DNA from: Phormidium sp. FACHB-1136
Lineage (GTDB): Bacteria > Cyanobacteriota > Cyanobacteriia > Phormidesmidales > Phormidesmidaceae
Direction of reading: 5' to 3'
Assembly (NCBI RefSeq): GCF_014697375.1
Contig: NZ_JACJRS010000037.1
Location: 1 to 52,020, forward strand
Length of the DNA: 52,020 nucleotides
Within the stretch, counting starts at the first letter, position 1; the number at the start of each line of letters is the position of its first letter. Below, in pieces: positions 16,038 to 25,131 of this stretch. The translations under genes and the position numbers were made by a program. The notes below the pieces were generated by a model. That model ran no database searches, was not told where the DNA came from, and worked only from the letters and a program-made list of their open reading frames with translations.

Positions 16038-17087
16038 ATGAAAGGAGACGTGCTCAAAAGGTTGTTCCGGGCCGTTGCCAGTGACGATTCACAGGCAATA
16101 CAGAGCATGTTGTCTATTGTCATCGCCGAAGAGCGGAAATTGGGCCATATCAAGCTGGCCGAGCAGCTTGACGCCATCCTGCAAAAGAGCACCCGCCTAG
16201 CCAACGCCGAGCCGTTGTCCCCAGCGCCTCAGCCCAAACAGGCTTCAGCGACCTCCCAACGCTCTGCCCTCAGCTCGACGGCGGCACAGACCCTACAGCC
16301 GCTATCCAGCCATCGGCGCTTCAACCATTCTTTCGTCGTGACGGTTCCCCATGATCATCTGCGGCATCACATGGTTTTATCCGATGCCGTTGAAGAGCGC
16401 TTCTGCCGCATCGAGCGAGAGTATGTTGCCCGCGACCGACTGGCTCACTACGGTCTGAAGTATCGCCAGAAAATTCTGCTGTACGGATCCCCAGGGTGCG
16501 GCAAAACCATGGGAGCCGAGCGCATCGCCTGGAACACAGGGCTGCCCCTGGTCAAAGTCCGCTTTGACGCGATGGTGTCTTCCTACCTAGGCGAAACTGC
16601 CACCAACCTCCGGGAAGTCTTCGAGACTGCTGCTGTCAATCCCTGCTTGCTGTTCATCGACGAATGCGATGCCCTGGCCAAGTCCCGCGAAGACGCCCAG
16701 GAAGTCGGCGAAATCAAACGAGTCGTCAACACCTTCCTCCAGTTGCTGGATGAGTATGAGGTGTCGAACGGGCTGCTCATCGCCGCCACCAATTTAACCA
16801 AATTTTTGGATGAAGCCGTCTGGCGACGGTTTGACGACGTGATCGAAGTTCCCAAGCCTGAAAGGCCAGAAATCCGTGCCATCCTAAAGCAGACCCTAGC
16901 ATCGGTCGAGGTCGGTTCGGTCGATTGGGACGCGACTGTACAAAAGCTAGTCGGCGTTTCTGCTGCTCAAATTGTGAAGATTGCACAAAATGCTGCCAAG
17001 CGTGCCATTTTAGACAGAGAAGACCTAGTCATCCAAGAACATTTGGAAGACGCCATCCAAGATGTCCTAATTTCCCATGCCGGATAA
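16038..17087 (+). CDS. ietA: IetA-like AAA family ATPase (defence system IetAS)
   Basis: This 349-residue AAA ATPase is the partner of the subtilisin-like protease encoded next. Pairs of this kind are known as IetAS, first described as a plasmid exclusion module and later shown to protect against phages. The N-terminal helical part (LKRLFRAVASDDSQAIQSML) is followed by Walker A GSPGCGKTM (Lys156), Walker B LLFIDECDAL (Asp208, Glu209), a sensor-1 ATN and the arginine-finger segment WRRFDDVIEV. I prefer ATG 16038 over TTG 16017. The gene overlaps ietS by 11 bp, which points to translational coupling. The family assignment rests on domain pairing and order; exact subfamily is unchecked. Confidence 0.8.
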   Translation: MKGDVLKRLFRAVASDDSQAIQSMLSIVIAEERKLGHIKLAEQLDAILQKSTRLANAEPLSPAPQPKQASATSQRSALSSTAAQTLQPLSSHRRFNHSFVVTVPHDHLRHHMVLSDAVEERFCRIEREYVARDRLAHYGLKYRQKILLYGSPGCGKTMGAERIAWNTGLPLVKVRFDAMVSSYLGETATNLREVFETAAVNPCLLFIDECDALAKSREDAQEVGEIKRVVNTFLQLLDEYEVSNGLLIAATNLTKFLDEAVWRRFDDVIEVPKPERPEIRAILKQTLASVEVGSVDWDATVQKLVGVSAAQIVKIAQNAAKRAILDREDLVIQEHLEDAIQDVLISHAG

Positions 17088-20000
17088 CGCCTCAAATTTT
17101 CCCCATCTACCACTTCGATTAGCCAAACAAGGGATTGCTGCCTCGCTTAGAGGCGTCAGACAAGCTTCTCCAAGGACTGCTGCGAATCAAGGAGATGCTG
17201 GAGGTCATGGAAGCAGACTAAAATCCTCGGTTGATTTAATTACGACCAACTGGCAAGAAGAGCAGGACAAGCGGAAGGAAGAAGGCAAGCCTGACCTTCC
17301 CAACGCTGTTTCCTTTATTCTTCACGTTGATCCTGACTCCTTTGATGCCGATTCCCTCAAGAGCTTTGGGATCGAAGTCGTTGCTGACTTAGAAGAAGGC
17401 TACATCATTGGTGCTTCAGCAGACACGGAACTGTCCGGGCTCAGAAAGAAAATCGAGCAATTTATTAATTCTGAACGAGGTGGCGGCAGGGTTCCCGAAA
17501 TTTGGGAACTTATTGAAGGTACTCGTCGCCCAGAGTACATCCTCTCCGATGCACTTAAAGACGAATGGGATCAGATTCAGGATAACCAGGAATATATTGT
17601 TGATGTGGGCATTTCTTGTGTCGATATTCAAGAGCAGTATTCTCTATGCCCTAAACGACGGGAATCTGAAACGAATCAAAAATTTCAGGAGCGCGTAGAA
17701 CGGTGGCTAGATAAGTACAACCTAACGCTTCATGAATGGGATGATCTCTATCAAAAACGATCAGAGCAGCTTGAAGAATTTGTTTATGCCTACGAAGGCG
17801 AAATACTCCGTAACTCGACCGAACCTAATTCAGGCATTTCAAGATTGCCCGATAGCTTCTCTTGCCGAATCTCTATTTCTGGCAAGGGATTAAGAGATCT
17901 AGTTCTTAATTTTCCCTATATTTTTGATGTGTACGAGTACAAAGTCTCCTCAAGAACTGCGGCAAATATAGAAGATTCTGAAAGTCACGGAAGTAGGCTT
18001 AAATCTTCTGCTGACTTAATTGTTGCCAACTGGAATAAAGAACAGAAACAACGTCAGCAAGAAGGTAAGCCCATCCTCCCAGATATCATTTCATTTATTC
18101 TTCAAATTGATCCTGATACCTTCGATGCTGAAGCCCTGAGCAGCTTTGGAATTGAAATAGTTGCCGATTTGGAAGAAGGGTACATTATCGGTGCTTCAGC
18201 GGATACAGGCCTATCTGAACTCAGAAAGAAGATTGAAAAATTTATTAAGTCTGAGCGCAATGGTAGCAAGGTTCCAGGAGTTTGGAAACTCATCGAAGGC
18301 ACCCGCCGACCAGAGTATATTCTGTCTGAAAGACTCAAAGCCGAATGGGATCAGATTACTGACAATCAAGAATACATTGTCGATGTCGGTATCTCCTGCA
18401 TCGATATTCAACACCTATACTCTCAATGCCCTAAACGCAAAGAGTTGGAGACAGACGAAAATTTTCAGGAGCGTGTAGAGTGGTGGCTGGATAAGCATAG
18501 TTTAACGCCTCAAGAATGGGACACCCTCTATCTCAAGCGCTCTGATCAGCTCGAAGAATTCGTTTATGCCTATGAAGGCGAAATACTTCATAACTTTGCC
18601 GGTGTGGAATTAGGGGTGTCGCGCCTGCCTGATAGCTTCTCCTGTCGAATTCGCATTTCTGGAAAGGGGCTAAGAGACCTTGTTCTTAATTTTCCTTACA
18701 TCTTCGATGTGTCAGAGTATGAGGACATTGCCCTTCCTCCGGTTAATCCGGATGCTATAGGAGAAGATCGAGATAGTTTCGTCCTTGGTTCCCCAGAACC
18801 TGGAGCCTCCAGGGTATGCATTATCGACAGTGGTATAGAAGAACGCCACCCATTACTCAAAGCGGCAATTGATTACGCCAATTCGAGATCCTGGGTGCCA
18901 GGAGAGTTCAATCAGACAGCAGACTACGTTCCAAATGGAGGACACGGTACTAGGGTCGCTGGAGCGGTCATATATCCTCGTGGGGTTCCTCGAACGGGGC
19001 AACTTCAGCCGATCTGTTGGCTCCAAAATGCTAGGATTCTAAATCGCGATAATCACCTTCCCAAAAATATTTTTCCGCCCGAGATTCTAGAAGAGATCGT
19101 TGATTTTTATTTCGGGCGCACAAGAACCTGTCTATTTAATCATTCAATTACGAGCGTTACCCCTTACCGCACTCAATTTATGACTGCTTGGGCTGCTGCT
19201 ATCGATAAGCTCACTTGGAATAGGGCGGGAGATCTTCTCCTGATTGTGGCAGCTGGTAACCTCAACGGAATTACTAATTATCCTGCTCGTCCAGCAATTA
19301 AGGCTCATTTAGATGCAGGTAGAGACTATCCAGACTATTTACTCTCGCCATCCACAAGAATTGCTAATCCGGGTCAAAGCCTCCAAGCTTTGACGGTTGG
19401 CTCAATAGCTCACACTACCTATGACTCACCATCGGTAAGATCACTAGCGGACGCAGATTATCCTTCCGCATTCTCTTGTACGGGCTTGGGCATCTGGGGC
19501 ACTATCAAGCCTGAGGTTGTTGAATATGGAGGAGACCTCGTCATTGACTCTAATGACTCGCCCAATTTTTCTACACCAGAGGCTGTCTGCCCCGAACTAG
19601 TCCGAGCTGTCCGAAATGGCGGTAAAGTCGTTGGTCGCGATACTGTAGGCACATCATTTGCAGCCCCAAAAGTCACCCATATCGCAGCTGCCCTAGCAGC
19701 AGAATTCCCAGAACAAAATGCTCTGCTCTACCGCGCCCTAATTGTTCAATCAGCTCGGTTGCCCAGTTGGACAGAAGAGACTGTAGAGAAGCTCTATTAC
19801 GGTTTGCGGACAATGGGCTACGGAATTCCAAATATTGATCGGGCTTTAGGCAATTCTCATAACCGTATCACCCTCACAACTCCGGGTAATGAATACATCA
19901 AAGCTCGGCAAGCCAAGGTCTATCAGGTTCAAATCCCCGAATTCCTGCTCAGGGAAGGCGAAGGCTTCGACATTCGCATCGAAATCACCCTGTCCTACGT

Positions 20001-20499
20001 CGCAGAGCCTCGGCGCACCCGTCGCAATCGCCGGAAGTATCTCTCGACCTGGCTCGATTGGGCCTGTAGCAAACGGGGAGAAGACCCAGACGCTTTCCTG
20101 GCAAAAGTCCTCAAAGAGTACGACCAAGCCAGCTCAGACGCCGAGGAGGGGGAAGGCGGCTTTCCCTGGACTCTAGGGAAAAGACAGGCGAGAAGACGCG
20201 ATGATGGCACAGTGCCATCCCAAGGGATCGATGGCATTGTTAAGGAAGTCTCCAGAAGCGCAGGAACCATCCAGAAAGACTGGGCGATCGTCAAGTCCTA
20301 TGACCTCCGAGAGGGCTTTTGCATCGCTGTGGTGGGCCATGAAGGGTGGAACAAAGACCCGGAAGCTACTGTGCCCTACTGCCTAGTGGTAAGTTTTGAG
20401 GCCGTCAACCCAGAAGTCCATATCTATGAGGCTTTTGCCCAGATCCAACAACCCTTGCAGGTTCAACCGCAGCAACAGGTCAATGTCACAGTCTCCTAG
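17077..20499 (+). CDS. ietS: IetS-like subtilisin (S8) protease with duplicated N-terminal module
   Basis: This 1140-residue protein is the protease half of the IetAS pair. The catalytic residues of the S8 fold are visible: CIIDSGIEERHP (Asp584), GGHGTRVAG (His623), the oxyanion Asn in VAAGN (Asn728) and VGTSFAAPK (Ser860). A C-terminal region of about 200 residues follows. Before the protease domain lie two consecutive copies of a 260-residue module (29-288 and 289-548), roughly three quarters identical by eye, each running from a SRTAAN/HGSRLKSS phrase to LVLNFPYIFDV. No signal peptide is visible, so it should act in the cytoplasm. The start codon overlaps the ietA end. The module may sense the infection signal or hold the protease inactive; both are guesses. 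Confidence 0.82.
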   Translation: MPDNASNFPHLPLRLAKQGIAASLRGVRQASPRTAANQGDAGGHGSRLKSSVDLITTNWQEEQDKRKEEGKPDLPNAVSFILHVDPDSFDADSLKSFGIEVVADLEEGYIIGASADTELSGLRKKIEQFINSERGGGRVPEIWELIEGTRRPEYILSDALKDEWDQIQDNQEYIVDVGISCVDIQEQYSLCPKRRESETNQKFQERVERWLDKYNLTLHEWDDLYQKRSEQLEEFVYAYEGEILRNSTEPNSGISRLPDSFSCRISISGKGLRDLVLNFPYIFDVYEYKVSSRTAANIEDSESHGSRLKSSADLIVANWNKEQKQRQQEGKPILPDIISFILQIDPDTFDAEALSSFGIEIVADLEEGYIIGASADTGLSELRKKIEKFIKSERNGSKVPGVWKLIEGTRRPEYILSERLKAEWDQITDNQEYIVDVGISCIDIQHLYSQCPKRKELETDENFQERVEWWLDKHSLTPQEWDTLYLKRSDQLEEFVYAYEGEILHNFAGVELGVSRLPDSFSCRIRISGKGLRDLVLNFPYIFDVSEYEDIALPPVNPDAIGEDRDSFVLGSPEPGASRVCIIDSGIEERHPLLKAAIDYANSRSWVPGEFNQTADYVPNGGHGTRVAGAVIYPRGVPRTGQLQPICWLQNARILNRDNHLPKNIFPPEILEEIVDFYFGRTRTCLFNHSITSVTPYRTQFMTAWAAAIDKLTWNRAGDLLLIVAAGNLNGITNYPARPAIKAHLDAGRDYPDYLLSPSTRIANPGQSLQALTVGSIAHTTYDSPSVRSLADADYPSAFSCTGLGIWGTIKPEVVEYGGDLVIDSNDSPNFSTPEAVCPELVRAVRNGGKVVGRDTVGTSFAAPKVTHIAAALAAEFPEQNALLYRALIVQSARLPSWTEETVEKLYYGLRTMGYGIPNIDRALGNSHNRITLTTPGNEYIKARQAKVYQVQIPEFLLREGEGFDIRIEITLSYVAEPRRTRRNRRKYLSTWLDWACSKRGEDPDAFLAKVLKEYDQASSDAEEGEGGFPWTLGKRQARRRDDGTVPSQGIDGIVKEVSRSAGTIQKDWAIVKSYDLREGFCIAVVGHEGWNKDPEATVPYCLVVSFEAVNPEVHIYEAFAQIQQPLQVQPQQQVNVTVS
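17161..17940 (+). repeat. IetS N-terminal module, copy 1 (780 bp)
   Basis: Codons 29-288 of ietS. Copy 2 follows directly, offset by exactly 780 bp at both its start and its end, with no net indel. Landmarks are HGSRLKSSVDLI, ADLEEGYIIGASADT, LIEGTRRPEYILSD, EYIVDVGISCVDIQ and LRDLVLNFPYIFDV. Confidence 0.92.
17941..18720 (+). repeat. IetS N-terminal module, copy 2 (780 bp)
   Basis: Codons 289-548 of ietS, with HGSRLKSSADLI, ADLEEGYIIGASADT, LIEGTRRPEYILSE, EYIVDVGISCIDIQ and LRDLVLNFPYIFDV. Many differences from copy 1 are silent third-base changes, so the duplication is not recent and the protein sequence has been held. Confidence 0.92.
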
Positions 20500-20684
20500 C
20501 GTTTGTCTATTTCCTCTTCAAGCAAGGAAAACCATCTACAGCCAAGGAAAAATCGTACCGCCAACCCCCTACATCATGTTTTCTTGAATTGTCCTCCCCA
20601 AATAGAACCCCCGCTAGTCGTTGAGGGCACACTTAGGGTTACAGCCGTTTCCCCGTTCGCCTGCCGTTCTCGCGCCGTTGTCCC

Positions 20685-23669
20685 ATGTCGCCAGCCCATC
20701 CCACCGAAAAGCGCTTTGAAGACCACATCACCAACCATCTCGTCGGTTCTGGCTACACCCAGCGCCCACCATCCAGCTACAACAAAGCCCTGTGCCTTAT
20801 CCCAGAGGACTTCATCGCCTTCGTGCAGGCCACCCAGCCCGATCAGTGGCAGAAGCTAGAGAAACAGTACGGCACCGCCGAAGAAACCGGGCGGCGACTC
20901 TGTGAGCGGCTACAGAACCAGATCGACCGCAAGGGCACCCTAGAGGTGCTCCGCAAAGGCATTGAGACCCGAGGGTGTAAATTCAAGCTGGCCTACTTCC
21001 GCCCCTCCAGCGGCATGAACTCCGATCATCGGGCCAAATATCAGCAAAACCGCTTTGGGGTGATTCGCCAGCTTCAGTACAGCCTAAAAAACACCAACGA
21101 GTTAGATCTGGCCCTCTTCCTCAACGGGCTGCCCCTGCTCACCGCCGAACTCAAAAACTCCCTCACGGGGCAGTTTGTAGAACAGGCCGTAAAGCAGTAC
21201 AAAGCAGACCGTGATCCCAATGATCCCCTGTTCCGGTTCAAGCGCTGCCTGGTGTATTTTGCCGTGGGCAACGAAAAAGTCTTCATGACCACCCGCTTGG
21301 CCGGAGACAAAACGTTCTTTCTCCCCTTCAACCAAGACATCGAGAACCCCATTAACCCCAACGGTTTCCGCACCCATTACCTATGGGAAGACATCTGGCA
21401 GACCGATACCCTGCTGGATTTGTTACAAAGTTATCTCTGTATTCAGGTTGAGTCCGAAAAAATCTGGACGGGCACCGAATTAAAGGACGTTGAAAAAGAA
21501 CGGCTTATCTTTCCTCGCTACCACCAGTTCGATGGCGTTCGTAGCCTGCTGTCAGCGGTCAAACGCGAAGGAGCAGGCCACACCTACCTCATTCAGCACA
21601 GCGCTGGATCAGGCAAGTCCAACAGCATCGCCTGGTTGGCTCATCAACTCGCCAACCTCTACCGCACCGAAGGCGACACGGATCGTCTTTTCGACAGCAT
21701 CATCGTTGTTACTGATCGGCGGGTGCTGGATCGGCAACTGCAAAACACCATCAAACAGTTCGAGCAGACCGCTGGCACCGTTGTCCCCATCGACAAAGAC
21801 TCGACCCAGCTTCGTCAGGCCATCGAAAAGGGTAAGGACATCATCGTGACCACCCTACAGAAGTTTCCCGTCATCTCTAGTAGCACGGCAGCCCAGGAGG
21901 GTAAGCGGTTTGCCGTCATCATCGACGAGGCCCATTCCTCCCAAAGTGGAGAGTCGGCCAAGCACCTGAACGAAACCCTCTCCGCCGATCTAGATTCTGC
22001 CGAGGCCAGCGATACCACCGAAGCAGACGACGAAGACAAAATCAACGACCGCATCCTGGCGGATATTCAGGCACGATCGCGCAACCAGAGCCACATTTCC
22101 TACTTTGCCTTTACCGCCACCCCCAAACCCAAGACCCTACGCATCTTTGGTCGCCCCAATCCCGATGAACCCAACCAGTACCGCCCCTTCCACGAGTACA
22201 CCATGCGGCAGGCCATTGAAGAGGGGTTCATCCTCGACGTACTTCAGAACTACACCACCTACGAGCGCTACTTCAAGCTGCGCCAAACCAAGGAACTCGC
22301 GAAGGAATACGCCAAAAACAAAGCCGCCCGCGTGCTGAAAGAAGCGGTAGACCTCGATCACCGCGCCATTGAAGCCAAATGCCGCATCATTCTGGATCAC
22401 TTCCTCAACCATGTAGCCGACCGCCTGGAAGGACGCGCAAGGGCGATGATTTGCACCCGCTCTCGCCTTCACGCGGTGCGATTCTTCCTCACCCTGCGCC
22501 GCCTGATGGCAGAAGCCGGGTTGGCCTACCAGCCCCTAGTGGCCTTCACGGGAAAAGTAGACGACAAAGACCTCGATGAGTCCTTCACCGAAGCTGGGCT
22601 GAATGGCCTAGAGGGCAAGCTGGGCATCCCAGATGCCTTCAAACTGCCCGGTTATCGCATTTTGGTGGTGGCCAATAAGTACCAAACTGGCTTCGACGAG
22701 CCCCTACTCACCGCCATGTATGTAGATAAAAAGCTGGGGGGCGTGAATGCCGTCCAAACCCTATCCCGCCTCAACCGTACCACCCCTGGCAAAGAAGACT
22801 GCCTAGTACTGGACTTTGTCAATGACGCCGAAACCATCCGGGAGGCTTTTCAGGACTACTACCAGACCACCCTGCTGTCGGAAGAGTCTGACCCCGACCG
22901 GCTCTACACCCTCAAAGACGACATCCTCGACTTTGAGATTTTTAACGGGGAGGATGTGGACGCCTTCGCCAAAATTTTCTGGAACCCGCAGCGCAACTTG
23001 GAAGAAATCCAACCCCTGCTCGACCAGGTGCGGGACGAATGGATCAGCCGCGAAGAAGAAGAACGGGAAGCCTTCCGATCAGCCCTGCAAACCTTTAACC
23101 GACTCTACGGCTTTTACTCCCAAATCATCACCTTTGAAGACCTCTTCCTCGAAAAGTTCTACGCCTACGTGCGCCTGCTCAATCGCAAGCTCGACGCCCG
23201 AGAGACAGGAGCCTTACCGAAAGACCTGCTCAATGCCGTCCAACTCGACTCCCTCCGCATTCAGGAAACCTACACCGGGGCCATTCCTTTGACGGATCGG
23301 GCTGGGGAACTCCCTGGCACCTATGCCGGAGAATCCAGCGGTGGCCTTACCGAGGAAGAAACCGACACCCTAGATAACATCGTCACCCGCCTTAACGAGC
23401 TGTATGGGGCGAACCTCACGGAGGATGACCGCCTTGACCTACAGCGGATTCAGCAACAGGTGGAAGAAGATTCAGACCTTGCCAACGTCATGGAAGCCAA
23501 CAACACCGACCAGGCCAAATGGGAGAAATTCAACGAAACGGTAGATAAGATGCTGCGAGAATTCGTTCGCACCAAGCTGGATTTATACAAGAAAGTCAAG
23601 CAGGAAGATATTGACGCTACCCTCAAGCGCCTCTGGTTCGAGCAATACCAGAAACGAGATACAGCTTAG
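20685..23669 (+). CDS. hsdR: Type I restriction-modification system endonuclease/motor subunit HsdR
   Basis: This 994-residue restriction subunit translocates DNA with ATP and cuts it once it is blocked. The N-terminal nuclease domain has DLALFLNGLPLLTAELKNS (Glu155, Lys157 of the (D/E)xK motif). The helicase motor has Walker A HSAGSGKSNS (Lys311), IIVVTDRR, the DEAH box VIIDEAHSSQ (Asp414), FTATPKPKT and the later motif LSRLNRTTPGK. A helical C-terminal domain for HsdM contact follows. It is intact and near normal length. It is separated from hsdM and hsdS by about 6.6 kb that contains ietAS. The ATG at 20685 has no strong ribosome site. No other hsdM or hsdS is present, so I assign it to the same system. 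Confidence 0.92.
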   Translation: MSPAHPTEKRFEDHITNHLVGSGYTQRPPSSYNKALCLIPEDFIAFVQATQPDQWQKLEKQYGTAEETGRRLCERLQNQIDRKGTLEVLRKGIETRGCKFKLAYFRPSSGMNSDHRAKYQQNRFGVIRQLQYSLKNTNELDLALFLNGLPLLTAELKNSLTGQFVEQAVKQYKADRDPNDPLFRFKRCLVYFAVGNEKVFMTTRLAGDKTFFLPFNQDIENPINPNGFRTHYLWEDIWQTDTLLDLLQSYLCIQVESEKIWTGTELKDVEKERLIFPRYHQFDGVRSLLSAVKREGAGHTYLIQHSAGSGKSNSIAWLAHQLANLYRTEGDTDRLFDSIIVVTDRRVLDRQLQNTIKQFEQTAGTVVPIDKDSTQLRQAIEKGKDIIVTTLQKFPVISSSTAAQEGKRFAVIIDEAHSSQSGESAKHLNETLSADLDSAEASDTTEADDEDKINDRILADIQARSRNQSHISYFAFTATPKPKTLRIFGRPNPDEPNQYRPFHEYTMRQAIEEGFILDVLQNYTTYERYFKLRQTKELAKEYAKNKAARVLKEAVDLDHRAIEAKCRIILDHFLNHVADRLEGRARAMICTRSRLHAVRFFLTLRRLMAEAGLAYQPLVAFTGKVDDKDLDESFTEAGLNGLEGKLGIPDAFKLPGYRILVVANKYQTGFDEPLLTAMYVDKKLGGVNAVQTLSRLNRTTPGKEDCLVLDFVNDAETIREAFQDYYQTTLLSEESDPDRLYTLKDDILDFEIFNGEDVDAFAKIFWNPQRNLEEIQPLLDQVRDEWISREEEEREAFRSALQTFNRLYGFYSQIITFEDLFLEKFYAYVRLLNRKLDARETGALPKDLLNAVQLDSLRIQETYTGAIPLTDRAGELPGTYAGESSGGLTEEETDTLDNIVTRLNELYGANLTEDDRLDLQRIQQQVEEDSDLANVMEANNTDQAKWEKFNETVDKMLREFVRTKLDLYKKVKQEDIDATLKRLWFEQYQKRDTA

Positions 23670-23830
23670 ACGGAATAGGGCTAGGTGCGAGGCTGATCAA
23701 GGGGCGACCACCTTTGATCCAAGACTTCCATCATGCTGTAGTGTTGGCTACCGAATCTACTCCGGTCAAGGAGTAGTCCATACATCCACTGCCGCCCCAA
23801 GGTCAGCCACGACCGCAGGTGTTGGAAAAA

Positions 23831-23904
23831 TCGGGATGGCGGGATTCGAACCCACGGCCCCTTCGTCCCGAACGAAGTGCGCTACCAAGCTGCGCTACAT
23901 CCCG
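23831..23904 (-). tRNA. tRNA-Pro (anticodon CGG)
   Basis: The reverse strand folds into a full cloverleaf: acceptor CGGGATG/CATCCCG with A as discriminator, D stem GCGC/GCGC, anticodon stem CTTCG/CGAAG with loop TTCGGGA, variable loop GGGCC, and T arm GTGGG-TTCGAAT-CCCGC. The anticodon is CGG, reading the proline codon CCG. The 3' CCA is not encoded. A short T run follows (TTTTTCC). It sits at the right edge of the accessory island. tRNA genes are common insertion sites for islands, including CRISPR-associated transposons. Confidence 0.95.
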
Positions 23905-24174
23905 TTTTGCTTATCTAGCGTACCACAGTCGGATTCGCCCTGGTGGAGGAGAGCTTCTCCAAAAAAGAATGCCGCCCAGGGGATGGTGGACGGCATTGAT
24001 CTTGGGTAGTCCTATTTCGTACAGGCTAGAGAATAATCAGGCGACCCTAGAGACCTTACGGCAGTAGATTGCTGTTTTTGGCTGTTTTTTCTCTGACCCG
24101 TAGATTAATGCACTACCTGATCTTGAATCAGGCCTTAAAAGGCTGAGCTTCGGAAGGTCGAGGAGACCTCGTCC

Positions 24175-25002
24175 CTACTCGGTGGCGTTGGCGTTGGCCA
24201 GTTTCACTTTTTTGGCCAACCCCACCATTTCCAGCAGGCGGATGGTCATCCAGGTGATGTCAATTTCCCACCACTGGAGGCCATGGCGGGCGGAGTATTG
24301 GAAGGCGTGGTGGTTGTTGTGCCAGCCTTCGCCGTAGGTGACGACGGCCACCCACCAGCAGTTGGTGGATTTGTCTTCGGTTTCGTAGGTGCGGTAACCA
24401 AACTTGTGGGTAGCGCTGTTGACCAACCAGGTGCAGTGGTACACCACCACCAGGCGCACAAAGATACCCCACAGGACAAAGGGCCAGCCACCAAGGAAAT
24501 AGAGAGCGACACCGAGGGCGATTTGCAGAGCTAGGAAATATTTTTCAAAGAACAGATACACGGGATCGTCGGAAATGTCGCGGGTGAAGCGCCCCATTTC
24601 TTTCTTAGCGGGCACGTCCCGCAGCATCCAGCCCATGTGGCTCCACCAGAAGCCTTTGTTGGAGTCGTGGTGGTCGTTGCTTTGGTCAGAAAAGGCGTGG
24701 TGGTGGCGGTGCAGACCGACCCAGGTGATGGGGCCGTGCTGGCAGGCCAGGGTGCCGCAGAACACGAAGAAGTATTCCAGCCACTTGGGCACTTGGAAAC
24801 TACGGTGGGAGATCAAGCGGTGCCAGCCCAGGGTAATGCCCAGACAACCCGTCACCCAGTGCAGCAGCAGGGCCACCCCCACTGCCGCCCAGGAAAAGTT
24901 TCCGGGCAAGAACGCCAGTAGCGCTAGGCCATGCATGGCGACCATGAACCACAAAGTGACCCAGTCGCGGGAGAGAGTGGAGGTAGGGGAGGCTACAGTC
25001 AT
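24175..25002 (-). CDS. desC: Acyl-lipid/acyl-CoA delta-9 desaturase, DesC-type
   Basis: This 275-residue integral membrane di-iron desaturase puts the first double bond into fatty acids of membrane lipids, using reduced ferredoxin in cyanobacteria. All three histidine boxes are present: HRLISH, HRHHH and HNNHH. Four hydrophobic segments flank them, including WFMVAMHGLALLAFLPGNF near the N-terminus. The frame is open upstream to 25119, but the normal DesC start (MTVASPTSTLSRDW) is the ATG at 25002. The stretch before it contains a repeated motif, described separately. Divergent from the PLP enzyme gene at 25132. Desaturases of this type are usually cold-inducible, but nothing in the sequence proves that here. 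Confidence 0.92.
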   Translation of the reverse strand: MTVASPTSTLSRDWVTLWFMVAMHGLALLAFLPGNFSWAAVGVALLLHWVTGCLGITLGWHRLISHRSFQVPKWLEYFFVFCGTLACQHGPITWVGLHRHHHAFSDQSNDHHDSNKGFWWSHMGWMLRDVPAKKEMGRFTRDISDDPVYLFFEKYFLALQIALGVALYFLGGWPFVLWGIFVRLVVVYHCTWLVNSATHKFGYRTYETEDKSTNCWWVAVVTYGEGWHNNHHAFQYSARHGLQWWEIDITWMTIRLLEMVGLAKKVKLANANATE

Positions 25003-25016
25003 GAACGAAATCTCTG

Positions 25017-25053
25017 AAGTTTTGGACAAAAATTGGGACAAAAGTTTTGGACA
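25017..25053 (-). repeat. Repeated TGTCCAAAACTT motif in the desC leader
   Basis: Read toward desC, TGTCCAAAACTT occurs at 25053-25042 and again at 25028-25017, with a related TGTCCCAATT between them. The repeat spacing is 25 bp, just over two helical turns, and the last copy ends 14 bases before the desC ATG. This could be a repeated protein-binding site or an RNA element in the 5' untranslated region. Confidence 0.5.
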
Positions 25054-25131
25054 GGTTGAATAAATGTGAGGGACAATGGTTCTCCCTCGTTTCTTAACGA
25101 AAAAAATTAACCTTCGCAACGATCAAACACG

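Noticed and set aside
9666..24000. A functional CRISPR-associated transposon with cas12k and a CRISPR array.
   Set aside because: I looked for regularly spaced repeats, the GGGTTGAAAG type of V-K repeat and any Cas12k-like frame, and found none. Only the TnsB and TniQ fragments are visible.
23611..24067. Open frames across the tRNA-Pro region.
   Set aside because: They cross the antisense of a clear tRNA gene and the 3' end of hsdR in another frame.
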